NCBI GenBank assembly: GCA_019096195.1
Contig: JAGTXK010000219.1
Span: 124,001-188,000 of the forward strand
Reading direction: 5' to 3'
Origin: Boletus sp. NGJ
Taxonomy: Eukaryota > Basidiomycota > Agaricomycetes > Boletales > Boletaceae
Length of the DNA stretch: 64,000 bases
Shown here: positions 47,014 to 59,976 of the stretch, in pieces
Layout of the letters: the number at the start of each line of letters is the position of its first letter
Numbering within the stretch: the first letter of the stretch is position 1
The notes under the pieces: model-generated
Database searches by the model: none
What the model saw: the letters and a program-made list of their open reading frames with translations, nothing else
Told to the model about the DNA's origin: nothing
Made by a program: the position numbers and the translations under genes

Positions 47014-47772
47014 CGGGCAATTCAACAGCTGGATGAGAAACAAGCAGGTCAGTAAACGTACACGCAATAGTTACCAAACTTCATAGGTAAACTTTCCCAT
47101 AGACTCGGATCGAGCGTGTAGAGATTACTGTACAACGAACCGGGAAATGCCGAATGTCACGGACGCTTAACGGCCCCGTAATGCTGGTCAGCCATGTACA
47201 AATTATCGTGTTCAAATGCTACATGATTGATGGAGAGAGATACGCACAAACGACACTCGTGGTGATAAGAAGGGCCACCTTTGACAGCATCAATGCGAAA
47301 ACGGCGCACCTGTGGAAATGACACGTCACAGCAGATTGTGGTTATCCAATCCTGCTCAGATACTGAATACTGAGCGCTAGAGAGCTGATAATCTGTGGCA
47401 TGGCACATTAATGCCACGTCAATCTGATCTGCGGCGTGTCCGGCTGCGAGCATGTGACAGGCCGACCTGCCCTCACGCAGTATAATAACACCCAGCCATG
47501 TTTCCCTCTGAATCCACGGTCCATCTTAACCCAGGCGGACAGCACCTCAAAGTCAGGCTGATTCACCAAATGGCGAGGACCCAGACCGAACATCAGAGGG
47601 TTATAATGCAAGCTCCGCAGATTGGTTGGCTCCGTCGTATGTGGGGCGATGCTTCGCGCCCATCGAACATAGTACTATACTAGTAGATGTTGAATGTCGT
47701 AGTCCACGCTTGAATCCGAGTTGATTTGCCACCTCTCCCATGAAATTTCCTCTTTTAGAAGCAACCATCCTC
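47014..47772. promoter_or_regulatory. Divergent spacer upstream of SVP26
   Basis: About 760 bp between the membrane protein (minus) and SVP26 (plus). Short open frames look random. TATA-like A/T runs are weak. No repeat seen. Confidence 0.35.
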
Positions 47773-48888
47773 ATGCCTTTGCTTCAATATCTTAGGTCCG
47801 TGTCTTTTCACCTCCACACTTTTGTCCTTCATCCCTTGTCCATTTAGCTATGTCGCTGCTGTGGCTGCTTTCGTGTTCGTAACTCTTTCTCTTGGTTGGT
47901 CCTAGCTCCCTCGACGGCTTCTTTGCTGGTCTCATCAAATTCAAGCTAGCGGATTGCTCTACGTCTCCGAATTAATTGAAGAACACTCTCGTCTTGCCAA
48001 GCTCATTGGCCAGAGAGGCACCTATGTCTGTACACTTTCCTCTCTCTCGAGGATTCTCTTCACATCGGTCTTCTAGGCCATCATTGCTTTGCACCTCTTG
48101 CTTGACGTCACCGACTCTCTCCCCTTGCCCCAGACAATATTCTCAATCATATGCCACATAGTATATTTACAGAATTTCTCGACCCATTGGCCCCTTATCT
48201 CGCTGTCTTCCGCTTCATTCATCGCTTCGTGTGCGATGGCTATCGTGAATCACTTTTTGTGGTTCATCCATTTCTCTCGCCTTGCTCGCGACGCGAGACA
48301 GAGCTATAGGCATCGTGCTCCGGTCTCTAACACACCTGGTTTCACAGACATCGCAACCTTTTTTGGGATCTGTGTCTGGCTTGTCCCACTCTTCTTATTC
48401 TTGAGCTTGAGTGCTAATGACAATGCTCTTCCCACATCTTCGGGTACCTTTCTCCTTTCCGTGTCTCGGGCCCTAATTGAAAACCATTTTCAGGCAATAT
48501 CGTGGATCCCTCTACCGCATCGGCTGGCGCTCAACGATCCAAATCTTCACTGTTCAAATCCATGTTCTCTGTCATTTCCAAGGACAGAATCTTGGCCTCG
48601 GACAAGTCAAACGGGTTGATCACTCCTACATCCTCAACTTCGGCTCCTGCTTATCCATTGCCGTCACCTTCGACACCAACACTGCACTCGCCTTTCCTCC
48701 CACCTCCACCACGTAGCCCGAAAACCTCAAGTTTCGCCTCTCAGCCTGAGGCTGACCCCACATCTATTCAACAAAGCCGGTTCCCTCAACGTTCACAAGA
48801 AGATTTTAGAGGGGTGGCGGACGGTGGTGCCGTGCTTTCATCCAGACGAAATCCGAGCTTTGGACGTAACCGTTTCGTCGACGAATGA
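47773..48888 (+). CDS. SVP26: ER cargo adaptor SVP26/TEX261
   Basis: Multi-span COPII cargo receptor that helps export glycosyltransferases from the ER. Start MPLLQYL at 47773, followed by an intron and YVAAVAAFVFVTLSLASG, then LLYVSELIEEHSRLAKLIGQ. After another intron: RGTYAIIALHLLLDVTDSLP, FSTHWPLISLSSASFIASCA, NHFLWFIHFSRL, and FTDIATFFGICVWLVPLFLF. A last exon gives a long Ser/Pro-rich cytosolic tail (GNIVDPSTASAGAQRSKSS to NRFVDE) of over 120 residues, longer than in yeast SVP26 but similar to tails in other basidiomycete members by my recollection. Stop at 48888. Confidence 0.9.
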
Positions 48889-49269
48889 GAGCACTTCAGA
48901 CTGCGTGCAGGCCTTGCGTTAGTCACGAGCATGTGTTTTGTACACAAGGCTGCTTCATATACTAGTGCTACACATCACGCCTACGTAGGTGCAGACATCC
49001 TTGCGGAAATCGAAATCAGCCCCAGCAAAGTCCACCCTCGGAAAGAAAAACAGTGAGCAGGGACTGGAATCACGTCAAATGCGGGGTGCTGTGCATGGGC
49101 GCTGGGAAAGGAGCAGCTAGCCGTGGATGCTGTTCATCATCATTACACTCGTGTGACCGCAGTATCAAACGTATCCGATTCCTGTATCTGTTCATTCTGG
49201 TTCTGCAGCTTGACGGGAACTTGATCACGAGTTCTAGCCCAGATCCAACTTACTTGCTTCTGCGTACTG
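48889..49269. other. Spacer upstream of synaptojanin gene
   Basis: About 380 bp between tandem plus-strand genes, presumably the SVP26 3' UTR and the next promoter. Nothing recognised. Confidence 0.35.
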
Positions 49270-52200
49270 ATGCATCTCTACCTTGGACACGAACCGCGAA
49301 CCCTCTGTCTCGTGACAGACTCCCGCGAGGAAAGACTAGGACACCCACACAGGGCACTTATATTTCGCGCGGCGGAAGCCAATGCGAGTCAAGTCGTGGT
49401 CGAATTTCTGCCTGGCGATCAAGTGAATCTTACCGGTACAATCAGGTTAACACATCGTACTGTGAAAGGCTGTTTGGGACTCATCTCGGTAGAGAATGGC
49501 ACGCACACGTACCGTCGTATCGCTGGCGCATACTCATCGTGCATCTAGACATATTCCTTGCGGTGATCACCACGGCTACTGAAGTAGGGAGCACCCGCCC
49601 ATCCCGATCACTCCTGGAGAAGGTCGCAAGAATCCATGAAGTCCAGTTCTATTGTTTGACATCGGCCTCCTGGGACGATTTCGCTTCTTCTCAAGACTCG
49701 CTCGTCAATCCGGAGAACACGATAGACGGAATGTCAACCAGAGAAGCATATTTACAAACCCTCAACTCGAATGCCGTCTTCGAACATCCATGCATGCCAC
49801 TCACAAAGATTCTATCTTCTGGTTCTTTCTACTACGCCCTGGATTCACCGTGGGACCTATCGACACGGCTCGCTGTGCGATTATCTCGAGATAGTCGCAT
49901 CCAATATGATATCGGGGTCTTTGACGAACGGTTCGTCTGGAACGAATACATCATCCGAAGTTTACTCGATTTTCGGGAGAAACTCGATCCACACGAGCGA
50001 CAAGATCTTGATCGATGCCAATTCATTGTGCGCAATACCACTTGATGTTTTTTGTTTTTTAATGATACCTGAACACTGGGCCATTTTTAGGTTCTTGCCA
50101 TACAGGGGTACGTAGGAGTGTCTACTATGGCCCTTCCAGCACCGCCTGTCAACGCCGCTCCTGTGATCGCGACATTGTCGCTGATATCACGCCTCGGGTG
50201 GAAGAGAGCAGGCACCCGCTTCAATACCCGAGGCGTCGATGACGACGGAAATACCGCAAACTTTGTTGAGGCGAGTGTACAAACAATCTATTCATTTATC
50301 CTATCTTAAGTGAGGGTTGTAGACCGAAACGATCTTGAGTACAGACCAGCACTCTGTGAGTTACACGCAAGTTCGAGGAAGTGTTCCTTGTATGCTATTT
50401 CTCCACTTACTTTCGTTTTCATCTCATTCTTCGAGTACAGTGTTTTGGGAGCAACAGGGAATTCAAACGTTTGGTCAACGCATTCAAATAACTCGTCCGC
50501 AAGCATCACAACCCGCGTTCGAGCGCCATTTTGCACATCTCACAGAAGAATATGGGGCAATACATGCAATTAACCTACTTGGTACAAAAGAGAACGAGGC
50601 CACCCTAACAGCAGCGTATGCAAAGCATCTTTACCAAGCCAAAGGAATCTGGGGTGACCAGCTGAGCATTACACACTATGACTTCCACAACGCCGTCAGA
50701 ATCGGTGGTCATGATAGTATTGTAAGGGAGCTTGGGTAAGCCAATTACCTTATCACCTGCTCACATTCTTATGATCCAAAGACATTTGGAAGATATTGGT
50801 GATCACATGGATCGCTTCGGATTCACGTTAACTGATGCCTCAACGGGTGAAAAAATTACGGAACAACATGGAGTATTCAGAACAAATTGTCTGGATTGGT
50901 AACGTAGAATCAAATACTATTTATTCATCGTTGACTTCTTCCGATATAGCTTGGACCGGACTAATTTCGTTCAAGATATCCTTTCACGCAAAGCGATCGA
51001 GCAGTTCCTTGGCCTTGTCCATCGCGAATGGTTACAAGCCAGCGCTTTCTGGACACACCATAGGGAACTGTGGGCTGAAAATGGTGACGCACTATCGCGT
51101 ATATATGCGGGTACTGGTGCTCTGAATACAAGCTTCACGCGGACCGGAAAACGAACACTGGCGGGTAGGCCTCTTTGGCTTATTACTCTCGAGAGACACG
51201 GAATGATTTTTCTTCCAAAGGTGTTCTCTCTGACGCAACAAAGAGCGTATCAAGAGCATACATCAATAATTTTCAGGACAAGAACAAGCAGATCGCGATT
51301 GACATGTTCCTCGTAGGTTCTTTGACTCCTTTTTCTTGAATAAATTTCTGAAAGTGCAACAGGGCAACCTCAACAACCAGACACAAGTAAACATATTTGA
51401 CCCAGTTCGTGATATGGTCCGGAAGACACTAAGCGAACGGTCGGTTGCTCAGATGTCACAATTACTAACGGTACTGAACTCCAAGCTCATAGAATATCAG
51501 AATATTCCTCCACCCGCCCATGTACTATATTCGTCGGCACCTGGAATGTAAATGGCAGGGTAAACCAAAGAACACCATTCTCACTTCCGTTGATATAAAC
51601 ATACAGTGTACAGCCTCCATCTGAAAGCTTGATTCCCTGGTTGTACCCCCGAGATAGTGAGTCAAATTGACGAACAGTTCGCTTGATGGGGTGGCTCTGA
51701 CTGATTCACTGGTGTAGACTTTCTCGAGTAAGCTTCATATAAAAGAGAAAATATTCGCTGACGTCCGTTCCATAGGCCAGATATCTTTGTTTTGGGTTTC
51801 CAAGAGATTGTGCTCCTCACCGCTCAACAGATTATCCAGACTGACCCAGAAAAAAGGTAACATTCCTTGAATGACTCGGCTCGCTGCTGACCGAGCGCAT
51901 ACAGACGGGCATGGGAACATAAGGTCGTGGAAACAATAAATGATCGGTCAAAGTCTTCAGGAGAATACGTGCTACTGCGTAGCGAGCAGGTATTTACTTC
52001 TAAATTTTGTTTATTTACTCCGAAGTAACGTTCCACTCGCAGTTGGTCGGCACCGCTCTTTTTGTTATAGTTAAATCAGAGCTGACCTCTATAATTCGCA
52101 ATGTCGAAGGGACTACTCGGAAAGTGTGTTAAATCGTCTCTATCACGGCTGTTTGCTAACCCTTTAATCAGACGGGTTTGCGGGGAATATCAGGAAACAA

Positions 52201-53405
52201 AGGGGGGATTGGCGTCCGACTGGACTACCACGACACCAGCTTTTGCTTTGTCACCGCCCATCTGGCCGCTGGGCACTCCAATGTTGAAGAACGTAGCACT
52301 GATTTCTGGACAATTACAAAGGGACTGCACTTCCTCAAAGGGAAAACAATCGCAAGCCACGAGTACGTTCGTGAACGAGGGAAGGGATATTTCCTCACGA
52401 TAGTTCCATAGCAAAGTTATCTGGCTCGCTGACACCAACTATCGCATTGATCTTCCCAACGAAAACGTCAGATCTCTCGTGACGGAGAGATATTATGATC
52501 CGCTTGTTGGATCAGACCAGGTAGGCACCCCCCACTCTCAGGGAGATGCAAAGAACAAACCGTGTTTGCATGCAGCTAAGGCTGGCGATTGAGACTGGTG
52601 AAGCTTTTGCGGGGTACGATGAAGGACCATTGCTGTTCCCTCCCACGTACAAGTATGACGTCGGGACAGACAACTATGACTCGAGCGAGAAAATGCGGAT
52701 ACCCGCCTGGACTGGTTTGTAACTTCGGTCACCTTTATTTTAATCCCGCTCCATTTGCGTTCTAGACAGAATTTTGTTTCAAGGCGGCCTAGACTTGTCC
52801 GTTTATTCACGAGCTGAGCTCCGGGGCTCTGATCATCGACCAGGTAATTTATGTGATGTCTCTCTCACTACGGGACCTAAGGGTTACTGTTTTAGTTTTC
52901 GCGCTATTCCGAACGGAAGTGCGGATTATTGATACGATAAAACGCGCCGCACTTTCTCGTTTGCTGCTTGAGACTACTTTGGCTGCTGTTCCTGGTGAGA
53001 TGCTCGAAGAAAAATTTGCGGCTCTGGCATTGCCATCCGACACGGACGATCGTAAGGTTTCATAGTTTAAATCTGCCTTGTCCCTGACGTACTGTGTAAC
53101 AGTGCCCGCCCCGAGTTCAGACGATTTGAACTGGTGGGACAAACTTGGTGAGTGTCGCTTCGACATTCGTGTCGAATGAGTAGACTGAGAAGCTTGTAGA
53201 AATCAACAAGGGGAGCTTGGTGGTTTCACCTCCGTTGCTGGAGGCAGCACCTGCAAACCCCTTTGATTCACCAGGAGACTCGCCCTTGTCATCGTGCCCG
53301 TCGTCAGACGAGGAACTCTATTCTCATGCAGCTGACCTTCCCCTACCTATTACTCCTGAGCCGGTAACACGTAGAAAGATCAATACCCTTGGACCTGTAA
53401 AGTAG
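49270..53405 (+). CDS. INP52: Synaptojanin-type inositol polyphosphate 5-phosphatase (SAC + 5-phosphatase)
   Basis: Removes phosphates from PI(4)P, PI(3)P and PI(4,5)P2 to uncoat endocytic vesicles. Start [20 protein letters not shown] at 49270. N-terminal SAC domain with GSVPLFWEQQG and the CX5R active site in [20 protein letters not shown]. The 5-phosphatase domain has [100 protein letters not shown] and SDHRPV. In the WxGDxN motif, Gly is Ala (WLADTN). The C-terminal tail contains [10 protein letters not shown], an NPF-type EH-binding signal, and ends at 53405. The exon 1 to 2 join near 49497-49550 is not resolved: no strong GT donor fits the expected phase. Confidence 0.92.
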
Positions 53406-53499
53406 TCGAAGGAACCTTTTTTTTTGGGAGACGTAGAATTAAAATATAGAGACAGGGAAACGCAGTGCAAGTAAATGACACGAAGATAGCTAAATAAGC

Positions 53500-55373
53500 C
53501 CCTGCTTCTTCAAATCTTCGTATGTCTTCTTGTTGTATACATTACCCTCGTCATCCTCGAGCTCTTCCATCGTCTCTTGCTCGAATATTTCGTGCTTTCC
53601 TTCACGTTTGAGTTTTTCTGCGACTAAGGGCGATTGTCGCCTTCAGTCGACTTGAAGTGAGTCGCACAAGAAAACAAACGCACGTGAGAGCGCATCCTCT
53701 ATGCGAGTAATTTCGTGGAAATGCTTCGTGTTCGGCAAACCCAAAGCCCGCATACCGAAAGCATGCCGGGATTCCTATAAACGGTGATTAATTTGCATGA
53801 TCCAACAAGCTCGACATTGGGCAAATACCTGGAAGTGTCGGTCAAAGTTTTTCCTATTGCGAATTAAACCGTGAGCAATCATCGGCTAACAGTGGAAGGT
53901 CCCCCCGTACCTTCCCATGTATACGTGGTCGGAACATATTTCGCATCGATACTCGACGCCGAGACCATGCAGCTTATACAGCCAATATGGGATCGGCTTT
54001 CCATCCCAACCGAGGGGGAGCTTGAGTGGATTGTAAATCCTTTCCTCTTCCTCTTCCTCCTCGCCTGTGCCCTCTGCGTTATTCGTGGGAACGACGGGAG
54101 GTTTTGATTGTTCCAGCAGCTCCTGCTCACGCTCGCGTGCGGTCAGAGAGAAACGGCGTTCCACGTTGGATTTGGTTTCATTGATTGTGGGAGCGAGCAC
54201 AGCAAGTAGAGAGGCGGAAAGATTTGTGAAAAGCGCAGCATTTCGTATCCTGGCCCGCCATGAATTTGTGTCATTGGGAAATGTTGTATGGGATGTATGA
54301 ACGCCGTTTGGATTCTGTGGCGGCTCGCTGGAGGCGGCTTGCTTAGCAATGGCCTTGACGTGTTTTTTTGAGGTCAAGTGTGCGTCGTACACGGTTTGCT
54401 TGGTGTAGTTTTTTTGGCCTGTGACCGATGGGATGAATGTGCGCACGACACCAACGAAGAAGCATCTCACAAGCGGAGCACCATATGCCTCCTGCTTCCT
54501 CCGAGGGCACACGCGTGCTACTTTGATCTTCCCATTCGGCATCGAATTCGCCCGCCTCCCATTTCTTCTGAAATTCAGCTTCGTCCTCCCGGTGTTTTGA
54601 GTCTATATCTATAAGTGGTTGTGTCCGCTTGACAAAGGATAGCAGGTAATCGTGCAAATTCCGGATATAGCTAAGACGAGCTGAGTATGGAGATTATACC
54701 TGATGACAAGAGTACACTTACACCTCATATTCTTTGCAATTCCGCGTTTGCTTGGGAAGTTCGTCGTGGAGTGTGCTGTTCTGAGCTGCTAGAAGTACGT
54801 CCAAGTACTGCAAATAGGGCAGCCTTTTTGTCATGTTCTTCAAATTGTTGTAGGTGGTGTGGTTCGCATACAAGTCGACGTATTTCCCATACGCTTCTTC
54901 CCCGGAGAACATCAACGACACGGCTGAACAAGCAATGAATGAAGGATGACAGGTGGCCATATGTTTTGGTACGCACGGTCCTCCTCCTCAAATTCCTCGT
55001 CCACTCCATCCTGATTCCCCTCCTCAAGGAGAGCAGCGAGCTCTGATTCGAAGGCTCCTGCCGTGACATCAGGATACTTATTGTAGTGGTCCTGAATCTT
55101 AACCAACCGCGCGTAGAACTCGGAGAGGTCACCTGGTTGAGCTGGCGCAGTAAGTGCATTGATCTCAGCCTTGCGAGCGTCTTCGTCATCATACTGGGTT
55201 TTAAGTGAGGCCACACGAGAAGAAATGCGGCTCAGCACTTGAGCTGCTTTATGCTCCGTCTGCAACCTGACTTCATGGGTAGGCTGGCTTCGGGACAGGA
55301 GAGAATAAAGTGCTATCTCGTAGCGCTCGATTTCTTCGTGGGCCTGTCGTTGTGTTTCAATGATGGAGTCCAT
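53500..55373 (-). CDS. PRP9: Splicing factor 3A subunit 3 (SF3A3/PRP9)
   Basis: Part of SF3a in the U2 snRNP, needed for branch-site recognition. Start [20 protein letters not shown] at 55373. Exons give a helical N-terminus, [40 protein letters not shown], then DFSA-type linker and an N-terminal zinc-finger region. The C-terminal U1-like zinc finger reads [20 protein letters not shown], continued by splicing to [10 protein letters not shown] and [20 protein letters not shown]. The end reads [19 protein letters not shown]-like ([20 protein letters not shown]), stop at 53500-53502. Its order matches the family throughout. It is divergent from the helicase gene, 115 bp apart. Confidence 0.93.
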
Positions 55374-55488
55374 GATCCTTCATGCAAAGCGACAACTCGA
55401 AGACAAAGTCCGGTGCCCATTGCGTGACTTTCAAGCTCCGCCTCCGCCATCGGTTCACTCTGCCCCACACAAAAAAATCACCGAACAT
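55374..55488. promoter_or_regulatory. Short divergent promoter, SF3A3 / FAL1
   Basis: 115 bp between divergent starts of two RNA-processing genes. Contains an A-rich run near 55472-55479; no TATA box seen. Confidence 0.5.
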
Positions 55489-57085
55489 GTCTGGCATCAA
55501 CCCCGGAGACGAGGTGAAGTCGGCTTTTGAGGCAGTCTTGGCGCAGTGTTGACGTACTTTGTCAGAAACTTATATTCGAGTCGTCAGAAGCTGTCTCGGT
55601 CGTGTCCACATTTGACGACCTTAACTTGAAGGAGGATCTTCTTCGAGGAATCTATGCTTACAGTCCGTCGCCTCAATATCTTCCTCTTCAAATCTCAATT
55701 CTTTTTACAGATTTTGAAAAACCTTCTGCCATCCAGCAACGCGCTATATTACCTATTACTCAAGGTCGCGACGTGATCGCTCAAGCGCAGTCTGGAACCG
55801 GGAAAACTGCAACTTTCTCCATATCCATCCTCCAATCCATCGATGTTTCTGTGCGGGAAACCCAAGCACTTGTTCTCTCCCCGACAAGAGAACTCGCTAC
55901 TCAAATTCAATCCGTCGTACTTGCTCTTGGTGATTATATGAACGTCCAATGTCACGCATGCATTGGAGGGACATCCATTGGCGAGGACATCCGGAAGCTG
56001 GAATACGGGCAACATGTGGTGTCAGGGACTCCAGGACGTGTCTTTGATATGATTCGCCGAAGAGCTCTCCGGACACGGAACATCAAGATGCTAGTCCTTG
56101 ATGAAGCAGACGAGCTGCTAAATAAAGGTTTCAAGGATCAAATATACGACGTCTACCGCTATCTTCCTCCCGCAACACAAGTAGTATTGTTGAGCGCTAC
56201 GCTTCCCTACGACGTGTTGGAGATGACAACCAAATTCATGACGGACCCCATCCGAATCCTGGTAAAGCGTGACGAATTGACGCTTGAGGGGATTAAGCAG
56301 TTCTTCGTGGCTGTAGAAAAGGAGGACTGGAAATTCGACACGCTATGCGATTTGTACGACACACTCACCATCACCCAAGCCGTGATTTTCTGCAACACGC
56401 GACGAAAGGTTCGAGTCTGGCTAAAATGCTATCAATTACTGAGCTTATTATCTTCACAGGTTGATTGGTTAACGGAGAAGATGAGAGCCGCTAATTTTAC
56501 TGTATCCTCGATGCACGGTGAGATGGTACAAAAGGAGAGAGACGCTATCATGGCGGAGTTCCGCGGGGGAACATCGTAAGTCATAAACCCGCGTGGTTGA
56601 AAAATTCTTACAATAACTGTTGCAGGCGCGTGCTCATCACGACTGACGTGTGGGCCCGAGGAATCGATGTTCAGCAAGTCTCACTCGTCATTAACTATGA
56701 TCTCCCAGCGTAATTTCTTTTTCCTTGATATTGGACACACTTCTGACTGTGTCCTTCACAGGAACCGTGAGAACTACATACATCGAATTGGCCGTTCTGG
56801 GCGATTTGGCAGGAAAGGTGTTGCTATCAATGTACGTTGCACACTTTTCCCCTTCGTCAACTTCTCACGTAGGATTTCTCAGTTCGTGACGGTTGACGAC
56901 GTACGCATCCTCCGCGACATCGGTGAGACCAATTGTTTTCGTTCTCTGACCCTCGTAGTAACGCGTTTCCCGCAGAACAATTTTACAGCACCCAGATAGT
57001 AAGTCATTCGACCACCATCACAAAGAATCGCCCTCAGTGCACATTCCAGGATGAAATGCCAGTCAATGCTGCGGAACTCATTTAG
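55489..57085 (+). CDS. FAL1: DEAD-box RNA helicase, eIF4A-III/FAL1 type
   Basis: ATP-dependent RNA helicase; in fungi FAL1 works in 40S ribosome biogenesis, and the metazoan orthologue eIF4A3 clamps the exon-junction complex. Start [15 protein letters not shown] at 55489. An intron joins GIYAY to [16 protein letters not shown] (Q motif). Motifs: I AQSGTGKT, Ia SPTRELATQ, Ib [28 protein letters not shown] (intron right after), [24 protein letters not shown]. The last exons give [20 protein letters not shown] and [12 protein letters not shown], stop at 57083-57085. All helicase motifs intact; about 395 residues. Confidence 0.94.
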
Positions 57086-59409
57086 AGTGTATTCTGGCTG
57101 GGTAGTATGTGGTGTTGTTCGACAGCAGCTTTTAGCTAAGTATTTGACTGGCTCTCACCTGCGCTTGATGTCCTTTATTGTTGTGGTGTTTCTTTACATT
57201 CCTGTATTGATCGATCTTGTCAAGCACTATTATTTATTTTACCCGTCCGAGCTCTAGGGCACGTACAGGCCGCACCAAACTAGCACTTGAAGGCATACGA
57301 CTGGCGCGCTGAACTCGACTTGGCCTTGAGGATGACTCGGAGACACGCAAGAAACTGGTATGTAATCGGATGAAACCATGAAACCGGACACTGGCGATCA
57401 TAAAGATAGCATAAAGAGGGAGGCAAAAATATTTTCTCTAGGAGGTCGCCGAGGGTTTCGATCCTCACTGCCTTCGGGTCGTGTTTCGCAACCTTTGTGT
57501 ACAGAAGCGAACTATGTGAAGCGAAAGGGCTACATATATCATGCGGTCAGCGAGTGGGGTAACCGTAATTCCACGGAGTACCCTTTGCAGGCCGAACTAG
57601 GGAGGCGGCCTGCGCATAACACCATGCACCCGCAGTGGGCGAGCTCAACACCTTCGAAGAATGCGACCTCGGGACCGAGGATACGCCAATGTCCTCCGTT
57701 CCAGGTGAGGAACTTGGGAGGGGGCTATCCTTGAATCAATCATCGACATACATATCCGTGAGTCGGACAACAACAGTCGATGAAACCAGTGGATTATGAT
57801 ACAAGATACTGATATCAATCGATCTGACCCCTACGGAGTTTTGACCCAAGGGTTAGAATTGCTTGAGTTGTTGACACTGGACTCTGTCGTGCTCGGATGT
57901 CAAGGTACTTGCCTCCCGCACGGGTGTACTATATACCCACGCGGATTCCCCCCGACAGATTAGTAGCAAGATACGGTGGCCCGGCTCTGACTTGCGAGCC
58001 TAGGTCGATGAGTGACGAGACGGGAACGCAGTTGGTTGTGATGAACACCCTGAGATGAAATCTCGTAGTATAAACCGGAAATGTGATTGAGAGACCGGAT
58101 CATAGTTGAGACGGTCTCGCAGATGATGGTACGGACAAACTTCAAACAGCAGGAAAGCTGAATGAATGCAAAAGGTCGTTCGCTGCAAAGGTTGTTCCGT
58201 GTGAATTTGAATGGAACAGCAATGCCACCATGCACTATCAGCAAACGAATCGTTTCGATTTCTTCACATGCTACTTGGCCGGTGAGACTCAGATCAGCTG
58301 GGAATACGCGAAAGGATGATACCTGTTTCAGTATTGCCCGTGTTTGTACAGGGAACTGCGCATATGGTGCCGCACCAGGGCCCGCTTTGTGGATGCGTTA
58401 TGGAAGTGTTGTCTTCTGACGAGTTTTGACATGGGCGTTTCCGGCAACAATATCTCATAGGCCCGAGACTTGGCCCACTGTTGTCATCCGGATTCGCTGC
58501 TCCAGCTCGTGCGACCGACGGATGACGTGAACAGTCAGTCTTGCCTGGTTATCCCCATGTCGGGCATGCAGACGACCTTGTGTAAGCAGGTGAGAGAACC
58601 ATGTCTCGAGGTATAAAAACGACGGACCCGCATCCTACCTTCACATTCGGTGGTCGGTATGTGTTACTGGAGGAGGTGCGTAGTACGTCCAACCCGCGCT
58701 GCCGAGTCTCATGCCCTCTTTTTGCCCCTATGAAGAGTGCGAAACACTTATAGAATGTGAGTCCCCGCATTCTCTATGAAAAAAAGCACGCTCTCTAAGC
58801 CAACCGTGTCACAGGTGTGGACATGTTGTAAACCTAGTAAGACATCATATTGTGTTCGTTCATTGCCACTCATGTTTTGAATAGCCAGATGAAGAAGTGG
58901 GTCAGCCTATGCGCTGCAGAGATCTGGCTAACGTCCTCTAGATCAAGTGCGATCTTCGTAACTGCAAGTTTAGTCCTAAGCACTCCCATGACTGTGCTCC
59001 ACCGCAATGTACCCAAACATGTTGGCAATAGTAGGTGCTTCATTCGCGCTTATGATCTGTCGAGCTCACCGATACCGTCCAATTAAGCCACCAATACCCA
59101 CAGCAATATGGTACGCGACTCGCTCGATTCCAGAACCTGTGGATGACCGTTGCTCGATTCAGCACCACAAATAGATAAGAAATGCCCAAAGTGCACTGGG
59201 TTGGGTTGATTATCCAGGCGCTGTTACGTATGACAACTTGCTGCTCTCTTCAACTAACACGACGGACGTTGCATTCTCCATGGAGTCTTTCCCTGGCATC
59301 CTGAAAATCGATCCATAGTCTCAGACAGATGACGCGTATTATGTATAATAAATACAGTGGGGTGTGAGATGGACAGCAATCAGTGCATGAATGCGCGAGA
59401 CACGTCTAG
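57086..59409. other. 2.3-kb gene-poor convergent island
   Basis: Lies between the 3' ends of FAL1 and SF3B6, so neither gene needs a promoter here. Several frames of 60-118 codons exist (for example 57378-57734, plus) but show no domain or splice support. A TATAAAA box is at 58612-58618, plus strand, followed 35 nt later by a 24-codon frame starting near 58656. No transposon ends, tRNA or tandem repeat were recognised. Confidence 0.4.
58612..58618 (+). promoter_or_regulatory. TATA-like box in convergent island
   Basis: TATAAAA in an interval where no neighbouring gene needs a promoter. A short frame starts about 40 nt downstream. Confidence 0.35.
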
Positions 59410-59877
59410 TTAGTCATCTCCAATGTTGTGTTTTTTCTTGAGCTGCGCGAGCTCTTCTTCTCTCCGTGCCAAGTCCGCCTTTGCTGCTGCTGCATCTTGT
59501 TTGGCGGGCATATGGTAAAGAACGACGATATAACGTTCTTGTAAATGGAACCCATTCAGGTGGTCGAGTGCATTCTTTGCCTGCACACATGGATCAGAGC
59601 AAACCGCCGGTGAGCAAATTCGTTGCTCACGTCCATCACATCATCGAATACAACAAACGCTGTACCCTTTGATTTTGGTTCATTACCGATACGAATCTGC
59701 CTAATGCTCCCGTAGCGACCGAAGAGGTCATAGAGATCTTCGCCAGTGATCTGGTAGTTGAGGTTTTTGACAAAGAGAATGCGATTGGCACCGGGGGGAA
59801 GCTTTGACTAGGTCTGGCTGAGACGCGCGGTAAAACGGTAGCTGAGAGAGACGTACTGTCGGTCGGGGAACAGCCAT
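59410..59877 (-). CDS. SF3B6: Splicing factor 3B subunit 6 (SF3B6/p14)
   Basis: Small RRM protein of the U2 snRNP that contacts the branch-site adenosine. Start MAVPRPT at 59877; an intron (GTACGT...CCTAG) leads to SKLPPGANRILFVKNLNYQI, where ILFVKNL is RNP2. Then YDLFGRYGSIRQIRIG and GTAFVVFDDVMD, the RNP1 region, an intron, and AKNALDHLNGFHLQERYIVV. The C-terminus LYHMPAKQDAAAAKADLARR and QLKKKHNIGDD is highly typical. Stop at 59410-59412. About 120 residues, complete. Confidence 0.95.
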
Positions 59878-59976
59878 TACCGTAGCAAGTGACGGTTTCG
59901 TGCAAGCCTCAGTGGTTACATAATCTGCACTGGGATCAGCGGTTCATGTTCGTTCATGTGCTACAGTACACCAAGC

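Noticed and set aside
49053-49560. Alternative N-terminus for synaptojanin from a longer frame starting at 49053
   Set aside because: The frame from 49270 gives a SAC-like start ([23 protein letters not shown]), while the longer frame gives Arg/Ser-rich random sequence before joining the real exon.
57378-57734. 118-codon open frame in the convergent island
   Set aside because: No domain, no splice signals, no biased composition typical of neighbouring genes; could be chance.
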